Positions 12,190 through 25,405 are shown, numbered from the stretch's first letter. The stretch: 64,000 bases of DNA from Albula goreensis (GCA_022829145.1 CM040747.1:39860613-39924612), one strand, 5' to 3'. Notes: generated by a model from the letters alone, not told the origin. Program-made: numbers and translations.

Positions 12190-13999
12190 CTGAAAGAAAG
12201 AGGTGATGTGTTAATATTTAACACTTAATATTTTAAATGTAGTATTGATAGTGCTGACTGGTAAAGAGTGATATTGAGGATTGTAAGATCTACAATGCTC
12301 TGAGGAAGATGTCTGTGCTACACTCTCCAACTGCAGCACTTTACACCTGAGAATAAGATGTCCTGCTCAAGTCTGACAGTTCTACAGCTGTGGTTCTGAC
12401 CCAAATAGCCCCTTTTCCTCTATTCAGTTCTGTCAGAATTAGGGCTAATGGCCCAGCTACCTTTTCCACAGTCTTTTTCAGGCTAACTCTGGGCTTTAAG
12501 CCTCACTCATGGCCCTACTCATGCCCCTGAGCCAAGTGTGGACAGCAGGGCTAAGGATGGAGTTATCAGATCCTTTTATACTGTATTTCATTATTAAAGC
12601 AAATTCCAGCCTTTAGAGTGAATAATGAGTTAGATTGACAAGTTGTGAGAAGTTTGTATTTCCTTCTTATGAGAGTAAAAATTAGAAATTATCACACAGC
12701 TAAAGGTTCACAGGAGTAGTCACAGGAAGGCAAGGGGTTTTTAGTTCACATCTGATCAGCAGTGCAGTGTGTCTGTTCTGATGGTGATCAATTTCTCAAT
12801 GACCTGTGACCAAACTTTTTGATAGCTATTGGTTTTATGAATTTTACCAAAAACCCCAACATAGGAACACCAGTGTCAAAACAGTGCACATCACTGAGCC
12901 ATCAGCAGGAAACTAAAATCATTTTTTGATGTTTAACTTTAACAATGTAAGGTGCTCAAACAAGAAACAAAACTATTTACTCTCTGATTCTCAACTGTCA
13001 TTCTCTAAAAAATTAGAGAAAAAATAAAAAAACAGCAATCAATATTCTAGGCTTCTACAGCCTGCTTTCCCTGTTTTCAGGTATCAGTCAGTTTCAGAGC
13101 TTGTTTATAATCAGGTCTGCATTTCAGAACATTCACAGTTGCTTCTGTTCAAATTACTGTCCTGAAATTCTGAACTGAATGATTATGGTTAAAATTATAA
13201 TCCCTATTATTTTGCTAAATATTGTGATTCCAATTTCATTTTTAATCAAAATTATCCATCTGTTTAAGGAAAAAAAAAATATTTTATTGCACTTATTGCA
13301 TCTGAAAACATGCTCATATTTTTTCTTTGGCTCTTGTAAATCAGTGCATTATTCATTTCTGAGAGTTGCAACAGCTAGAAAAGCTCATTTTCAATTTTAT
13401 TGTGGTCCTTAATTTTGTATTGAGTTGTGTTACTAGTTGTATGAATGATCATGACGAACTGGAGCCAAACCAAAGTATTTCCAAATTCTGTGTTCATTTT
13501 TCACTTCCAACTGGCCCTGACGTCTCCTGCTCCTGTACTGGCATCACAGTCCAGCATTTACCAGGTTCTGGGTCAATGTGCTCAGCATCCAAAGGTATCA
13601 CAGTCTCCTTATCCTCAAACTCTCATAATATGCTGGATGGAAAGTGCTCAGTAATTCTTTGGAATTGAGTGATTTTTCCCAACACCTGGAAAGCCTTTGA
13701 TACTTCAGAATAGTCTGTATGAATACCCTCATTTTGAAGTATGATTAAACTCTCACTGTCAATGTCATATATCTAGCATAAATTCATTCTGTGGCACTGT
13801 ACCACTGAATTACCTGATTCTGCTTTACTTTGCTATGATAGAGGAGTAAGAAGAGAGGGATGGGACCAATGTGGACAAAGGAAGGAAGGCTGGAGAGAGG
13901 AGAAGTTTGATTGAGAGAAGGAGCTGTTGAATTTTCTCTGTCTGGAGCCAGAATCACTGACTATTTACTAAAAGTCACAAAGTACACAGCACTACTCAC

Positions 14000-14173
14000 C
14001 CCAGTGTCTGTAGTTTACAGTTTGGACTCTTCAGTCCAGCACAGAGCAGCTTCACTCCTGAATCTCCCAGGTTACTGTAGCTGAGGTCCAGCTCTCTCAC
14101 GGGTGAGTTTGATGACTGGAGAGCTGAGGCCACAATTTCACAGGACTCCTCTGTAAGACCACAGCTGCTGAGT
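14000..14173 (-). CDS. NLR gene, LRR exon, cassette 3
   Basis: A 174-bp LRR exon with intact splice sites. It differs from cassette 2 at one residue seen in the translation (LSYSNLGD instead of LSYNNLGD), on the exposed variable face after the LxLxxN core. Otherwise the same repeat as cassette 2. Confidence 0.85.
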
Positions 14174-15981
14174 CTGAAAGAAAGAGGTGATGTGTTAATA
14201 TTTAACACTTAATATTTTAAATGTAGTATTGATAGTGCTCACTGATAAAGAGTGATAATGAGGATTGTAAGATCTACAATGCTCTGAGGAAGATGTCTGT
14301 GCTACACTCTCCAACTGCAGCACTTTACACCTGAGAATAAGATGTCCTGCTCAAGTCTGACAGTTCTACAGCTGTGGTTCTGACCCAAATAGCCCCTTTT
14401 CCTCTATTCAGTTCTGTCAGAATTGGGGATAATGGCCCAGCTACCTTTTCCACAGTCTTTTTCAGGCTAACTCTGGGCTTTAAGCCTCACTCATGGCCCT
14501 ACTCATGCCCCTGAGCCAAGTGTGGACAGCAGGGCTAAGGATGGAGTTATCAGATCCTTTTATACTGTATTTCATTATTAAAGCAAATTCCAGCCTTTAG
14601 AGTGAATAGTGAGTTAGCTTGACAAGTTGTGAGAAGTTTGTATTTCCTTCCCATGAGAGTAAAAAATCAGAAATTATCACACAGCTAAAGGTTCACAGGA
14701 GTAGTCACAGGAAGGCAAGGGGGTTTTTAGTTCACATCTGATCAGCAGAACAGTGTGTCTGTTCTGATGGTGATCAATTCTCAATGACCTGTGACCAAAC
14801 TTTTTGATAGTTTTGGTTTTATGAATTTTACCAACAAACCCCAACATAGGAACACCAGTGTCAAAACAGTGCACATCACTGAGCCATCAGCAGAAAACTA
14901 AAATCATTTTTTGACGTTTAACTACAAACAATAAAGGTGCTCAAACAAGAAACAAAACTATTTACTCTCTGATTCTCAACTGTCATTCTCTAAAAAAATT
15001 AGAGAAAAAATAAAAAAGCAATCAATATTCTAGGCTACTACAGTCTGCTTTCCCTGTTTTCAGGCATCAGTCAGTTTCAAAGCTTGTTTATAATCAGGTC
15101 TGCATTTCAGAACATTCACAGTTGCTTCTGTTCAAATTACTGTCCTGAAATTCTGAACTGAATGATTAGGGATAAAATTATAATCTCTATTATTTTGCTA
15201 AACATTTTCATTACAATTTCATTTTTAATCAAAATTATCCATCTGTTTAAGGAAAAAAAAATATTTTATTGCACTTATTGCATCTGAAAACATTCTCATA
15301 TTTTTTCTTTGGCTCTTGTAAATCAGTGCATTATTCATTTCTGAGAGTTGCAACAGCTAGAAAAGCTCATTTTCAATTTTATTGTGGTCCTTATTTTTGT
15401 ATTTAGTTGTGTTACTAGTTGTATGAATGATCATGATAAACTGGAGCCAAACCAAAGTATTTCCAAATTCTGTGTTCATTTTGCCACTTTCAACTGGCCC
15501 TGACGTCTCCTGCTCCTGTACTGGCATCACAGTCCAGCATTTACCAGGTTCTGGGTCAATGTGCTCAGCATCCAAAGGTATCACAGTCTCCTTATCCTCA
15601 AACTCTCATAATATGCTGGATGGAAAGTGCTCAGTAAGAAATTTTTGGAATTGAGTGATTTTTCCCAACACCTGGAAAGCCTTTGATACTTCAGAATAGT
15701 CTGTATAAATACCCACATTTTGAAGTATGATTAAACTCTCACTGTCAATGTCATATATCTAGCATAAATTCATTCTGTGGCACTGTACCACTGAATTACC
15801 TGATTCTGCTTTACTTTGCTGTGATAGAGGAGTAAGAAGAGAGGGATGGGACCAATGTGGACAAAGGAAGGAAGCCTGGAGAGAGGAGAAGTTTGATTGA
15901 GAGAAGGAGCTGTTTAATGTTTCTCTGTATGGAGCCATAATAACTATTTACTAAAAGTCACAAAGTACACAGCACTACTCA

Positions 15982-16154
<173 letters not shown>

Positions 16155-17460
16155 CTGAAAGAAAGAGGTGATGTGTTAATATTTAACACTTAATATTTTA
16201 AATGTAGTATTGATAGTGCTCACTGATAAAGAGTGATAATGAGGACTGTAAGATCTACAATGCTCTGAGGAAGATGTCTGTGCTACACTCTCCAACTGCA
16301 GCACTTTACACCTGAGAATAAGATGTCCTGCTCAAGACTGACAGTTCTACAGCTGTGCTTCTGACCCAAATAGCCCCTTTTTGTGGACAGCAGGGCTAAG
16401 GATGGAGTTATCAGATCCTTTTATACTGTATTTCATTATTAAAGCAAATTCCAGCCTTTAGAGTGAATACTGAGTTAGCTTGACAAGTTGTGAGAAGTTT
16501 GTATTTCCTTCCAATGAGAGTAAAAAAGCAAACATTATCACACAGCTAAAGGTTCACAGGAGTAGTCACAGGAAGGCAAGGGGGTTTTTAGTTCACATCT
16601 GATAAGCAGTGCAGCATGTCTGTTCTGATGGTGATCATTTCTCAATGACCTGTGACCAAACTTTTTGATAGTTATTGGTTTTATGAATTTTCCAAAAACC
16701 CCAACATAGGAACACCAGTGTCAAAACAGTGCACATCACTGAGCCATCAGCAGGAAACTAAAATCATTTTTTGATGTTAAACACAATGAAAGTGCTCAGA
16801 TAAGAAACAAAATATTTACTCTCTGATACTTGAATGCCATTCTCTGAAAAAATTAAAGACAAAATAAAAAAGCAATCAATATTGTAGGCTACTACAGTCT
16901 GATTTCCTTGTTTTCAGGCATCAGTCAGTTTCAGTGCTTGTTTATAATCAGGTCTGCATTTCAGAACATTCACAGTTGCTTCTGTTCAATTTACTGTCCT
17001 GAAATTCAGAACTGAATGATTAGGGTTAAAATTATAATCCCACTTATTTACCTAAATATCGTGATTCTAATTTTTAACCACAATTATCAAACAAAATTAT
17101 TTTATTGCACTTTATGCATCTTAAAACATGCTCATGTTTTTTTCTTTGCTTCTTGTAAATCAGTGCATTATTCATTTCTCAAAGTTGCAAAAGCTACAAA
17201 AGCTCATTTTCTAATTTTATTGTGGTCCTTATTTTAGTATTTAGTTGCATTACTAGTTGTATGAATGATAATGATAAACTGGTGCCAAACCAAAGTATTT
17301 CCACATTCTGTACCAGTTCCAGTACCTGGAAAGCCTTTGATACTTCAGTATAGTCTGTATGAATACCCTTATTTTGAAGTATGATTAAACTCTCACTGTC
17401 AATGTCATATATCTAGCATAAATTCATTCTGTGGCACTGTACCACTGAATTACCCGATTC

Positions 17461-19753
17461 CCAAACATACAACCCAGAAAATTCTGTGTAACCCTATATC
17501 ATTTGAAATATAATTTTATACAAGGTCTGAATCATCAAACTTTTATGATTAGGGTTAGATGCAAGTAAATATTTTGGCTGTGCATCATTTTCCCATCTTT
17601 TGTTGTGTTCACTTGTCTTTTGTGTAATTGAAAATAATATAATATATAATAATAAAACCTCTACAACAATTATACTCAGTTTTACAAAAAAAACCAACAC
17701 AGCTGTAGCATTAACCAGTTGCATAAAACCAGAAATGAAATAACACACAAAGCTGGATCCATCGGGAAATGACTGGGCATCAGATACATTCTGTGTGTAG
17801 AGAACAGCTTCACACGATGCGATCGTATTTAAAGACAGGCCTGCATAATAGAATATACAATCATTAGCTCGACTGTGAGTCACAGTTTTAGAGTAAGTGT
17901 CCTTTTAGCCAGAATAACAAATACCCTTTGCTAACTCCTCATGGTGAAAGATGTAATAATCTTGTAATGTTGGTTTTGCCAGCTGTTTCGATTGCTCTTA
18001 AGTCTCCTGCAGATATCAACACTGTTCATCTTATGAGGACCTGGAGAGGAAGATGGCATCGCTGCCAAGTCCAACTCCACAACCATCACCGAAAGAGCCG
18101 CAAGGAGCACCGGCCATCCAGCGGACAACAGAGGAGCTGTCATGCGACATTTGATCCATCCAGGAAATTTGATCTGGCCTGACACAACGATGGGTTCTAA
18201 ACAGCAGACATAGTGTCCATTGCTTTAACAAAGCAGGGACAATCTAACGTTAAGAAAGGTAGGAAATTAAATCACTCACAGTTTTGCAAGACCATACCTC
18301 AGAAGGATTTACGTGACCTCATGAAGAGAGCAGAGTTAAATCATTTTTCTGCAGTTTTGAGATTTTTACTATAAATGAGAGTGTATTAAAGATGATGGTA
18401 ACTACTCTGAAGCAAATGTCCAATACTTAATAATTATTGCTAGCTAGTTTAATTTTTCAAACATCAAACCTACAGCACATACCGATACCTTAAATACACA
18501 TGTGAAGACAACCAGTAGCTGATACCGACAGAAAACGGTATCCATCTTTCAATGTCAAGGTAAAAAAACATTGAAAAACCCACTGGAAAGGCAGACAGAA
18601 ATAATGTTTATTTCAGAGAAACATAAAGCTATTAAAAATGCTCGCTAGCGAACACCACTGGATCATGATGTATTTTCAATGGACAGAATGATTCTTTTCA
18701 CCGTTATACTTGACTATTTGGCTTTCATAATAAAGATGACCACAGGAAAGCTGGTCAGATCGCTGCATTTACTGTTTATGTTTGTGTAAGTAAATATGCA
18801 CCCTGGCCAGCATTCAGGAGTGACCAGTAATTTGACTCATGAATTTGTACGCCCAACAGGCTGAATCTTAAGGTTCACCACCACCGTTTGCTTGCCACTA
18901 TAAATTCACCAAAGACTTTGGTCACTAACACTTACAAAACATGCCCCTTTGTAAAATATGTATTTGCCTTTTTTGTTTTTCAATGGAGACCCTATATCAG
19001 CTTTTCAGAACCCATTGTTGCTTCAGGCCAGATCAAATTTCCCAGGTGGATCAAATTTCGCATGACAGAGCCAGTGGACAGAACAATAAGGATGGCACAA
19101 CACCCCACCCATCCTCCACAGACAGAGACCAAAATGCCCAGCATGACCTGTTTGGAGGTGAAGGTTCCAGGCCCCACTGACATCTTTGAGGTTAGCTTTA
19201 AAATGCTAATGCCCTGGAGAGGTTCTAGAACCTCTATAGAGAGGGGAAGGACAAGAGTCCCTCAATAATTTCACCACTGAGCCCCTGTCTGAGATGGAGA
19301 ACAAACTGGTCACTGTGCAGCACTATAAGGAAGCCGTATAGGACCTCAGTGCTGTAACATGGTTTGTTTAGTTCAAATCTGACACCAGGAGGGTCCTAGA
19401 AGAGGGCAGAGTTTGTACAGGGGCCAGGAAATGGCTGAGCCAGGTCAAAACCCACCCCTCTGCAGTAGGCAGAGTGAGCCACATCCCCAGCACCAGCACA
19501 CTGGGGAACAACAGGGATGGGGTGTGCTATCACAGCATGCCCAAGCTGTGCAGGAAATGCAGTGAGCTCACATGGAACATAAAATATTACCTTCTGAAAT
19601 ATTATTCATTAACATTTTCTGAAGGTAGATACAAGCTTCTGGTCATGATATAGGTGAGCTATGTTCATGCACTTTATTCTCACACAATTATAAACTGTTT
19701 ATGCAAATATCAGTGTCAGTCATCTGCATTGTGAATGATGTAACAGTACTCAC
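17461..19753. other. NLR intron with inverted repeat and retroelement remnant
   Basis: The intron between the NACHT exon and the cassette array. A minus-strand frame at 17,494-17,883 (129 codons) has a hydrophobic stretch but no recognised family. About 70 bases at 18,139-18,207 recur in inverted orientation at 18,999-19,070; both translate to a GQIKFPxWIKxRMTxP motif. Plus-strand sequence near 19,490-19,560 (STLGNNRDGVCYHSMPKLCRKC) resembles the zinc-knuckle end of gag-like proteins, so 18.9-19.57 kb is probably a broken retroelement. Confidence 0.35.
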
Positions 19754-21587
19754 TTGGCCTTCCTGCAGTTCCTCACTACTGGTACCAGTCTCTGCTGACC
19801 TGCTGCTGATGTGTTGTACATCGTCAAGTCAAACTCATCCAGGACCTCCTCTGACATCAGTAACACAAAGGCCAGAGCTGAGCATTGGTGTGGTTCCAGC
19901 TCTTTATCAGAAAGTCTTCCTGATCTCAGGGAAGTCTGGATTTCCTCCACGAGAGAGTTGTCATTCAGTTCATTCAGACAGTGGAACAGATTGATGGTCC
20001 TCTCTGCTGAAGACTCTTCACTGATCTTCTGCTTAATGTACTGGACTGTTTCTTCAATGCTCTCTGATCTGCTTCTTCTCTGCTTCAGTACGTCTCCTAA
20101 GAGAGTCTGAGTGGAGTCCAGTGAGAGGCCCAGAAGGAATCGGAGGAAAAGGTCCAGGTGTCCATTCTTACTCTGTAAGGCCTGATCCACTGCACTCCTG
20201 TGTAACTCAGACAGCTGCATTCTGTCAGTTTTAGGTCTTGACTCTTCTGGTCTGAGTGCATTTCTGTTCTCATTTACACATGAATGAAACACAAACAAGG
20301 CAGCCAGAAACTCCTGAATGCTCAGATGCACAAAGCAGTAGACTTTCTCCTGATGCAACCCAGACTCCTCTTTAAAGATTTCTGTGCACACCCCAGAGTA
20401 CACTGAAGCTTCACTGACATCAATGCCACTCTCTCTCAGGTCCTCTTCATAGAATATCAGATTGCCCTTTTGCAGCTGTAGAAAAGCCAGCTTCCCCAGT
20501 TTCACGATCATTTCTGCATCTGATGCTGAGATCTTCTTTGGGTTTGTCTCATTGGTGCCACGATACTTCTGATTCTTCACATTGGTCTGAATGAGCAGGA
20601 AGTGTGTGTACATTTCAGTCAGAGTTCTAGGCAGTTCTCCACTGTCTGCTTTACCCAACAATGTCTCCAGAACTGTAGCAGAAATCCAGCAGAAGACTGG
20701 AATATGACACATGATGTAGAGACTCCGGGATGACTTTATGTGTGAGATAATTCTGCTGGCCACATTCTGATCTCCAATTCTCTTCCTGAAGTACTCCTCC
20801 TTCTGTGGGTCATTGAACCCTCGTACTTCTGTCACCTGGTGGACACACTCAGGATGGATTTGATTGGCTGCTGCTGGTCGGGAGGTGATCCAGAGGAGAG
20901 CAGAGGGAAGCAGATTCCCCTTAATGAGGTTGGTCAGCAGCACGTCCACTGATGCTGACTCTGTTACATCACGGCAGATCTCATTGTTCTGGAAATCTAG
21001 AGGAAGTCGACACTCATCCAGACCATCAAAGATGAACACAACTTTGACTTCATCATGTTCAACACTTTCAATCTCTTTCAGCTGTGGAAAGTAGTGCTGG
21101 AGGAGTTGCATCAGACTGAATTCTCTCTCCTTCTTTAAGTTCAGGTCTCGGAAAGGAAGAGTGAAGATTAAATTAATGTCCTGATTGGCTTTTCCTTCTG
21201 CCCAGTCCAGAATGAACTTCTGCACAGAGACAGTTTTCCCAATGCCAGCGATGCCCTTTGTAAGCACAGTTCTGATGTGTTTCCTTTGTCCAGGTAAAGG
21301 TTTAAAGATGTCATTGCAGAGGATTGCAGTCTCCTGTGTGGTTTGTCTCTTGGATGTTGCCTCAATCTGTCTGACCTCATGTTCATTATTGACACCCCCA
21401 CCTCTCCCCTCTGTGATGTAGAGCTCTGTATAGATCTCATTGAGGAGGGTTGGGTGGCCCTGCTGTACCGAACCTTCAAATATGTGTTCAAACTTATTCT
21501 TTAGATGAGATTTCAGTCTCTGCTGGGCTTCAAACAACTTCTTTGCATCAGCTTTTGGTCTCTGTTGGGCTCTCATTACAGGTTCAG
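19754..21587 (-). CDS. NLRC3-like receptor, FISNA-NACHT exon
   Basis: One 1,834-bp exon encoding the core of a cytosolic NOD-like receptor, an ATP-binding innate immune sensor. From the first Met in the exon: FISNA-type region at residues ~10-75 ([36 protein letters not shown]), Walker A GIAGIGKT at 108-115, Walker [13 protein letters not shown] at 179-190, TSRPAAANQ sensor, then winged-helix and NOD2-type helical regions ([15 protein letters not shown]). There are no internal stops. The acceptor (CTTATCAG) and the donor GTGAG are good. It enters in phase 1, matching the 96-bp exon upstream, and leaves with two bases that join the LRR exons. FISNA is a teleost NLR hallmark. N-terminal effector exons were not found. 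Confidence 0.92.
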
Positions 21588-22209
21588 CTGATAAGTGGAA
21601 ATATGGAAAAAAAATTCAAATGAGATACAATTATTTGTAAACTTTGTCATTAAATAAAAAAAAATAGTCAATGAGTGCATACACAGTCAGTTTACACTGC
21701 TCTGTCACTGTGTTACACATCTCTCTAACACAGTGTGTCATACACCTCTCACAGTGTCAACACAAATCACACAAAAGATCTGTGGCCCACCTTGGGCCCT
21801 TTTTAAACAAGAGAAAACAGCATAACAATGTGTAAACATAGTTGCTCAGCATAAATACTGATATTTTTAGTGGTACACCAAGGTTGCTGTTTTCCTTCCA
21901 GGAGTGAAAATGGAGCTTTTTCTGTCCAAATATGGCATCACTGCAAATCCGAACGTGCATCAGTCACATTCAACTCCAGGATCACTGTCTCCAAAGATGA
22001 GCTTGGCTGTTTAAATGTTAACTTCACAGAAACTTTACACTTGTAACAGTTCTCAAGAACATACACTGGTAATACGAGCTAAATACGCCATTAATGATGT
22101 GTACTGTTCATAAACTGTATACAACAATAAAAATCAGCTTTCATCTTTTGGCAGTTTGTGGTGTTTAAGCAGTCAAAACATAAGAACAATAATGTCAAAC
22201 TGCACTTAC

Positions 22210-22305
22210 CAGATGTTAGACCAGGATCACGGAATAAATTTCGGAAGAAGGCACCCAGACGGCTGATCCATCCTGACTCTTCAGGTGGTGGTTGCTGCTG
22301 TGGGC
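22210..22305 (-). CDS. NLR gene, short exon upstream of FISNA-NACHT
   Basis: A 96-bp exon bounded on the minus strand by an acceptor (ACTGATCAG) and a GTAAG donor. Only one frame is open, giving PQQQPPPEESGWISR, then LGAFFRNLFRDPGLTSG. Its end phase (one base left over) fits the NACHT exon, which starts with the two bases that complete the codon. It would form the linker between an N-terminal domain and FISNA. The call rests on splice signals, phase and position, not on a known domain. Confidence 0.6.
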
Positions 22306-22955
22306 CTGATCAGTTCAGTTTAGGAGGAAACCAGAGGAGAAAAGTCAGGAATAAAGAAGGCCAGTGAAATTGACCAGTACAAAGTCACACCTTCAAATCA
22401 CTACATTCCTCTATGGTAAAATACCAGATATTAAAATTTTAAAACTAATTCTGACGTAGAGATTTGTGCAGTTAAATGATTTTTTTTTCAAGTACCCGGT
22501 TAATCTGTTTAGAATGAGTCAACCAACATTGTATATAAAACACACATAAACATATTCCTCATTCAATATAGGAAATGTACACGCAAAAAGCAATGAGCCA
22601 AACAGCAACAACACAAGGATAGCATATGCTACAATGGTTATAGCAGTGAAATGATGTGTTATTCCTTGGCTACAATTATTTTTTTAGAATTCTTAACATT
22701 TAGGGGCACATTTATTATCACAACAATGCTGCCTAGTAGCAAAGTTAGCTATGGATGGTTGGACACTTATGGTTATAGACTGCACAGATTGCATTGGATG
22801 CTTTGTTTTTAAACGTGTGTGTATTGCTGCTGTTGACATGATATAACAACTTAGTGTCACACAATATAGATCGCACTTTGTTGTCATTCTTCTTCTTGAA
22901 GACGTTTAACATGAAACCTTTACCTTGCCGTTCCATTCTTTCCATGTCTTGCCTG

Positions 22956-22962
<7 letters not shown>
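22306..22962. other. Sequence 5' of the NLR exons, nothing recognised
   Basis: AT-rich DNA between the NLR linker exon and the TA tract. Further 5' exons of the NLR should lie here or across the N gap, but I see no convincing PYD, CARD or signal exon. Confidence 0.4.

Positions 22963-23034
<72 letters not shown>
22963..23034. repeat. (TA)n microsatellite
   Basis: About 36 uninterrupted TA dinucleotides, directly followed by a MITE whose target is TA. Confidence 0.95.
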
Positions 23035-23037
<3 letters not shown>

Positions 23038-23365
23038 AGTCCTCGACTTACGAACGAGTTCCGTTCCTACAACTTGTTGTAACCCGATTTTCGACGGAAG
23101 TCGGAATTTATACCTAAATTTTACCTAAGTTAACACCTTAAGTCACACACTCTGTACACACAACACATGAAGGACATATAAAATACAGTAATTAAATGAA
23201 ACAGTAATAAAAAAGAGAGAACAATTTCTTATCTTTATTTCTGTATTCATATTTACAAACCAAACCGCGTAGGTCGAAACTAGGTGTTTAAAATAATTTA
23301 TGGAAGTGCGTCGCAACCACGAAACGTTGTAACTCGAGACCGTCGTAACCCGAGGACTCCCTGTA
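23032..23365. mobile_element. TA-flanked MITE (mariner/Tc1-type ends)
   Basis: Imperfect inverted terminal repeats: TAGGAGTCCTCGACTTACG at the left and the complement of CGTAACCCGAGGACTCCCTG at the right. The roughly 330-bp body has no coding capacity. It is inserted at the edge of the TA tract, consistent with a TA target. Superfamily is inferred from the ends only. Confidence 0.65.
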
Positions 23366-23380
23366 TGTATGTGTGTATAT

Positions 23381-24273
23381 CAGTGACGTGCGGTCAGGGG
23401 AGGCAGGTGAGGCAGTGCCTCACCAGCCATCATGGAAAGAAAGAAAATATATAATAATAAAATAATTTAAATTGTTATATTCATCCGGTGGTTTGTACTA
23501 AAAAATATTTATTTTTCATTTAGCTTCACCAATTTCAATTATTCTTTCTTCAAAATCGCTGAATTTTCTTAATTTCCCATTCAAATGCTTGGAAGCGATG
23601 CCGGTGAGGCAGCAGCGAGCTCAGCCTCACCTTGGATTGCGCAACCCCTGGCTAACTGCGCTGGCTGCTAAGCGGAGAGAGCATGTTGCTGTACGGCGTC
23701 AATAAAATGGTTTAAACACATTTAATATGTAAACTGATTTTCAATAATTTAGCTTATGTATATAATGTACAGTGCTTTTTGTCACCAACTGTGTTTGTGT
23801 AACGTGTTTCATGTGCTGAGCGATTATAAACGGCAGAGAACAGTTTGGAGGTGAGGCAGGCAGTTCTCTTGCCTCATGGCAGGGGGCGCTCAAGATCCCA
23901 GACATTCGTGTTGTCACTCCACAACTGCAGAGTAAGTGACAGCGAGCTAGGCTAAACGATACGGTAAGCAAGTCAAGTGCAGCGATAGATTATTAGAGAT
24001 AGAGATTATTTTTTTCCTCTCGCCTATCCCGACTTTCAACATGGATGACTACATTTCGACACTAAAACAGTTTTCTCAAGTGGACTTTCAATCGAAGCAG
24101 GAGATAATAACTAAAGGAAGACCAACGCCGGAGCTGAAAGGATTGCCTTGTATGTAAAGGATGCAGAAGTGAAACATAACCTGTAAACTGCTGTCAATCT
24201 ATGCATCTATTTGCAAATCTGATTCTGATGACGTCAGTGCCTCACCAGCTATGAACCTCACCGCACGTCACTG
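23381..24273 (+). mobile_element. hAT-type non-autonomous element with 8-bp target duplication
   Basis: An 893-bp element with matching ends (CAGTGACGTGCGGT at the left, ACCGCACGTCACTG at the right). It is flanked by perfect 8-bp direct repeats GTGTATAT at 23,373-23,380 and 24,274-24,281, the hAT signature. The subterminal GGCAGTGCCTCACCAG motif recurs near both ends. It keeps a 38-codon frame at 24,041-24,157 (MDDYISTLKQFSQVDFQSKQ, then PTPELKG) that looks like the start of a ZMYM-type hAT transposase. The rest of the transposase is absent. Confidence 0.85.
24041..24157 (+). pseudogene. Residual N-terminus of hAT transposase
   Basis: A 38-residue frame inside the hAT element. The sequence resembles the start of fish zinc-finger MYM/TTF-type hAT transposases. 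It stops shortly after PTPELKG, followed by GTAAAGG, which could once have been a splice donor. It is a relic, kept by internal deletion of an autonomous parent. Confidence 0.45.
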
Positions 24274-24291
24274 GTGTATATATATATATAT

Positions 24292-24652
24292 ACACAGTGG
24301 CACCTCGGCCCGCAAACTTAATAACCGAAATGTTCGCGAACCGAAATAACTTTTCCCAATACGAAAAACTTATTCTTTTATATATATAAATACCATCTGT
24401 TTTTATTAATCAAGAAGGAAGAATGAGAATTATAGGTTTAAAGAGGTGAGGGTGAACCCTGTACCCTTTATTATGAGAATGAAAAGAGAGGTGAAATATA
24501 GAGTATTCTCCAAGCCAAACCCACAATGGTTAATACAGTGATCCCTCTCCTATCGCGGTAGTTACGTTCCAAGACCGCCCGCGAGATGGGAAAACCGCAA
24601 CGTAGAGGCAAGATAGTTATTATATTTTTTTACATATATTTTAACCCTTTAC
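24292..24652. mobile_element. Ends of two further terminal-repeat elements before the gap
   Basis: ACAGTGGCACCTCGGCCCGC at about 24,294 and TACAGTGATCCCTCTCCTAT at about 24,534 both look like left termini of mariner-type MITEs (CAGTG start, TA context for the second). Their right ends are missing or lie in the N gap, so the calls are weak. Confidence 0.35.
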
Positions 24653-25152
24653 NNNNNNNNNNNNNNNNNNNNNNNNNNNNNNNNNNNNNNNNNNNNNNNN
24701 NNNNNNNNNNNNNNNNNNNNNNNNNNNNNNNNNNNNNNNNNNNNNNNNNNNNNNNNNNNNNNNNNNNNNNNNNNNNNNNNNNNNNNNNNNNNNNNNNNNN
24801 NNNNNNNNNNNNNNNNNNNNNNNNNNNNNNNNNNNNNNNNNNNNNNNNNNNNNNNNNNNNNNNNNNNNNNNNNNNNNNNNNNNNNNNNNNNNNNNNNNNN
24901 NNNNNNNNNNNNNNNNNNNNNNNNNNNNNNNNNNNNNNNNNNNNNNNNNNNNNNNNNNNNNNNNNNNNNNNNNNNNNNNNNNNNNNNNNNNNNNNNNNNN
25001 NNNNNNNNNNNNNNNNNNNNNNNNNNNNNNNNNNNNNNNNNNNNNNNNNNNNNNNNNNNNNNNNNNNNNNNNNNNNNNNNNNNNNNNNNNNNNNNNNNNN
25101 NNNNNNNNNNNNNNNNNNNNNNNNNNNNNNNNNNNNNNNNNNNNNNNNNNNN
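24653..25152. other. Assembly gap, 500 N
   Basis: Exactly 500 N characters, which suggests a placeholder of unknown true size. It abuts a 42-bp minisatellite, the likely cause of the break. Confidence 0.99.
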
Positions 25153-25405
25153 TCATTAGCCATTAGTTTATGGTAGTCATTCCCCTCAGTGAGTTCATTA
25201 GCCATTAGTTTATGGTAGTCATTCCCCTCAGTGAGTTCATTAGCCATTAGTTTATGTTAGTCATTCCCCTCAGTGAGTTCATTAGCCATTAGTTTATGGT
25301 AGTCATTCCCCTCAGTGAGTTCATTAGCCATTAGTTTATGGTAGTCATTCCCCTCAGTGAGTTCATTAGCCATTAGTTTATGGTAGTCATTCCCCTCAGT
25401 GAGTT
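25153..25405. repeat. 42-bp minisatellite, about six copies
   Basis: Head-to-tail units beginning TCATTAGCCATTAGTTTATG and ending CCCCTCAGTGAGT, nearly identical (one copy has GTTAG for GGTAG). The array starts at the N gap and probably continues into it. Confidence 0.9.

Noticed and set aside
24586-25247. Open frames of about 170-205 codons
   Set aside because: They run through the 500-N gap and are artefacts.
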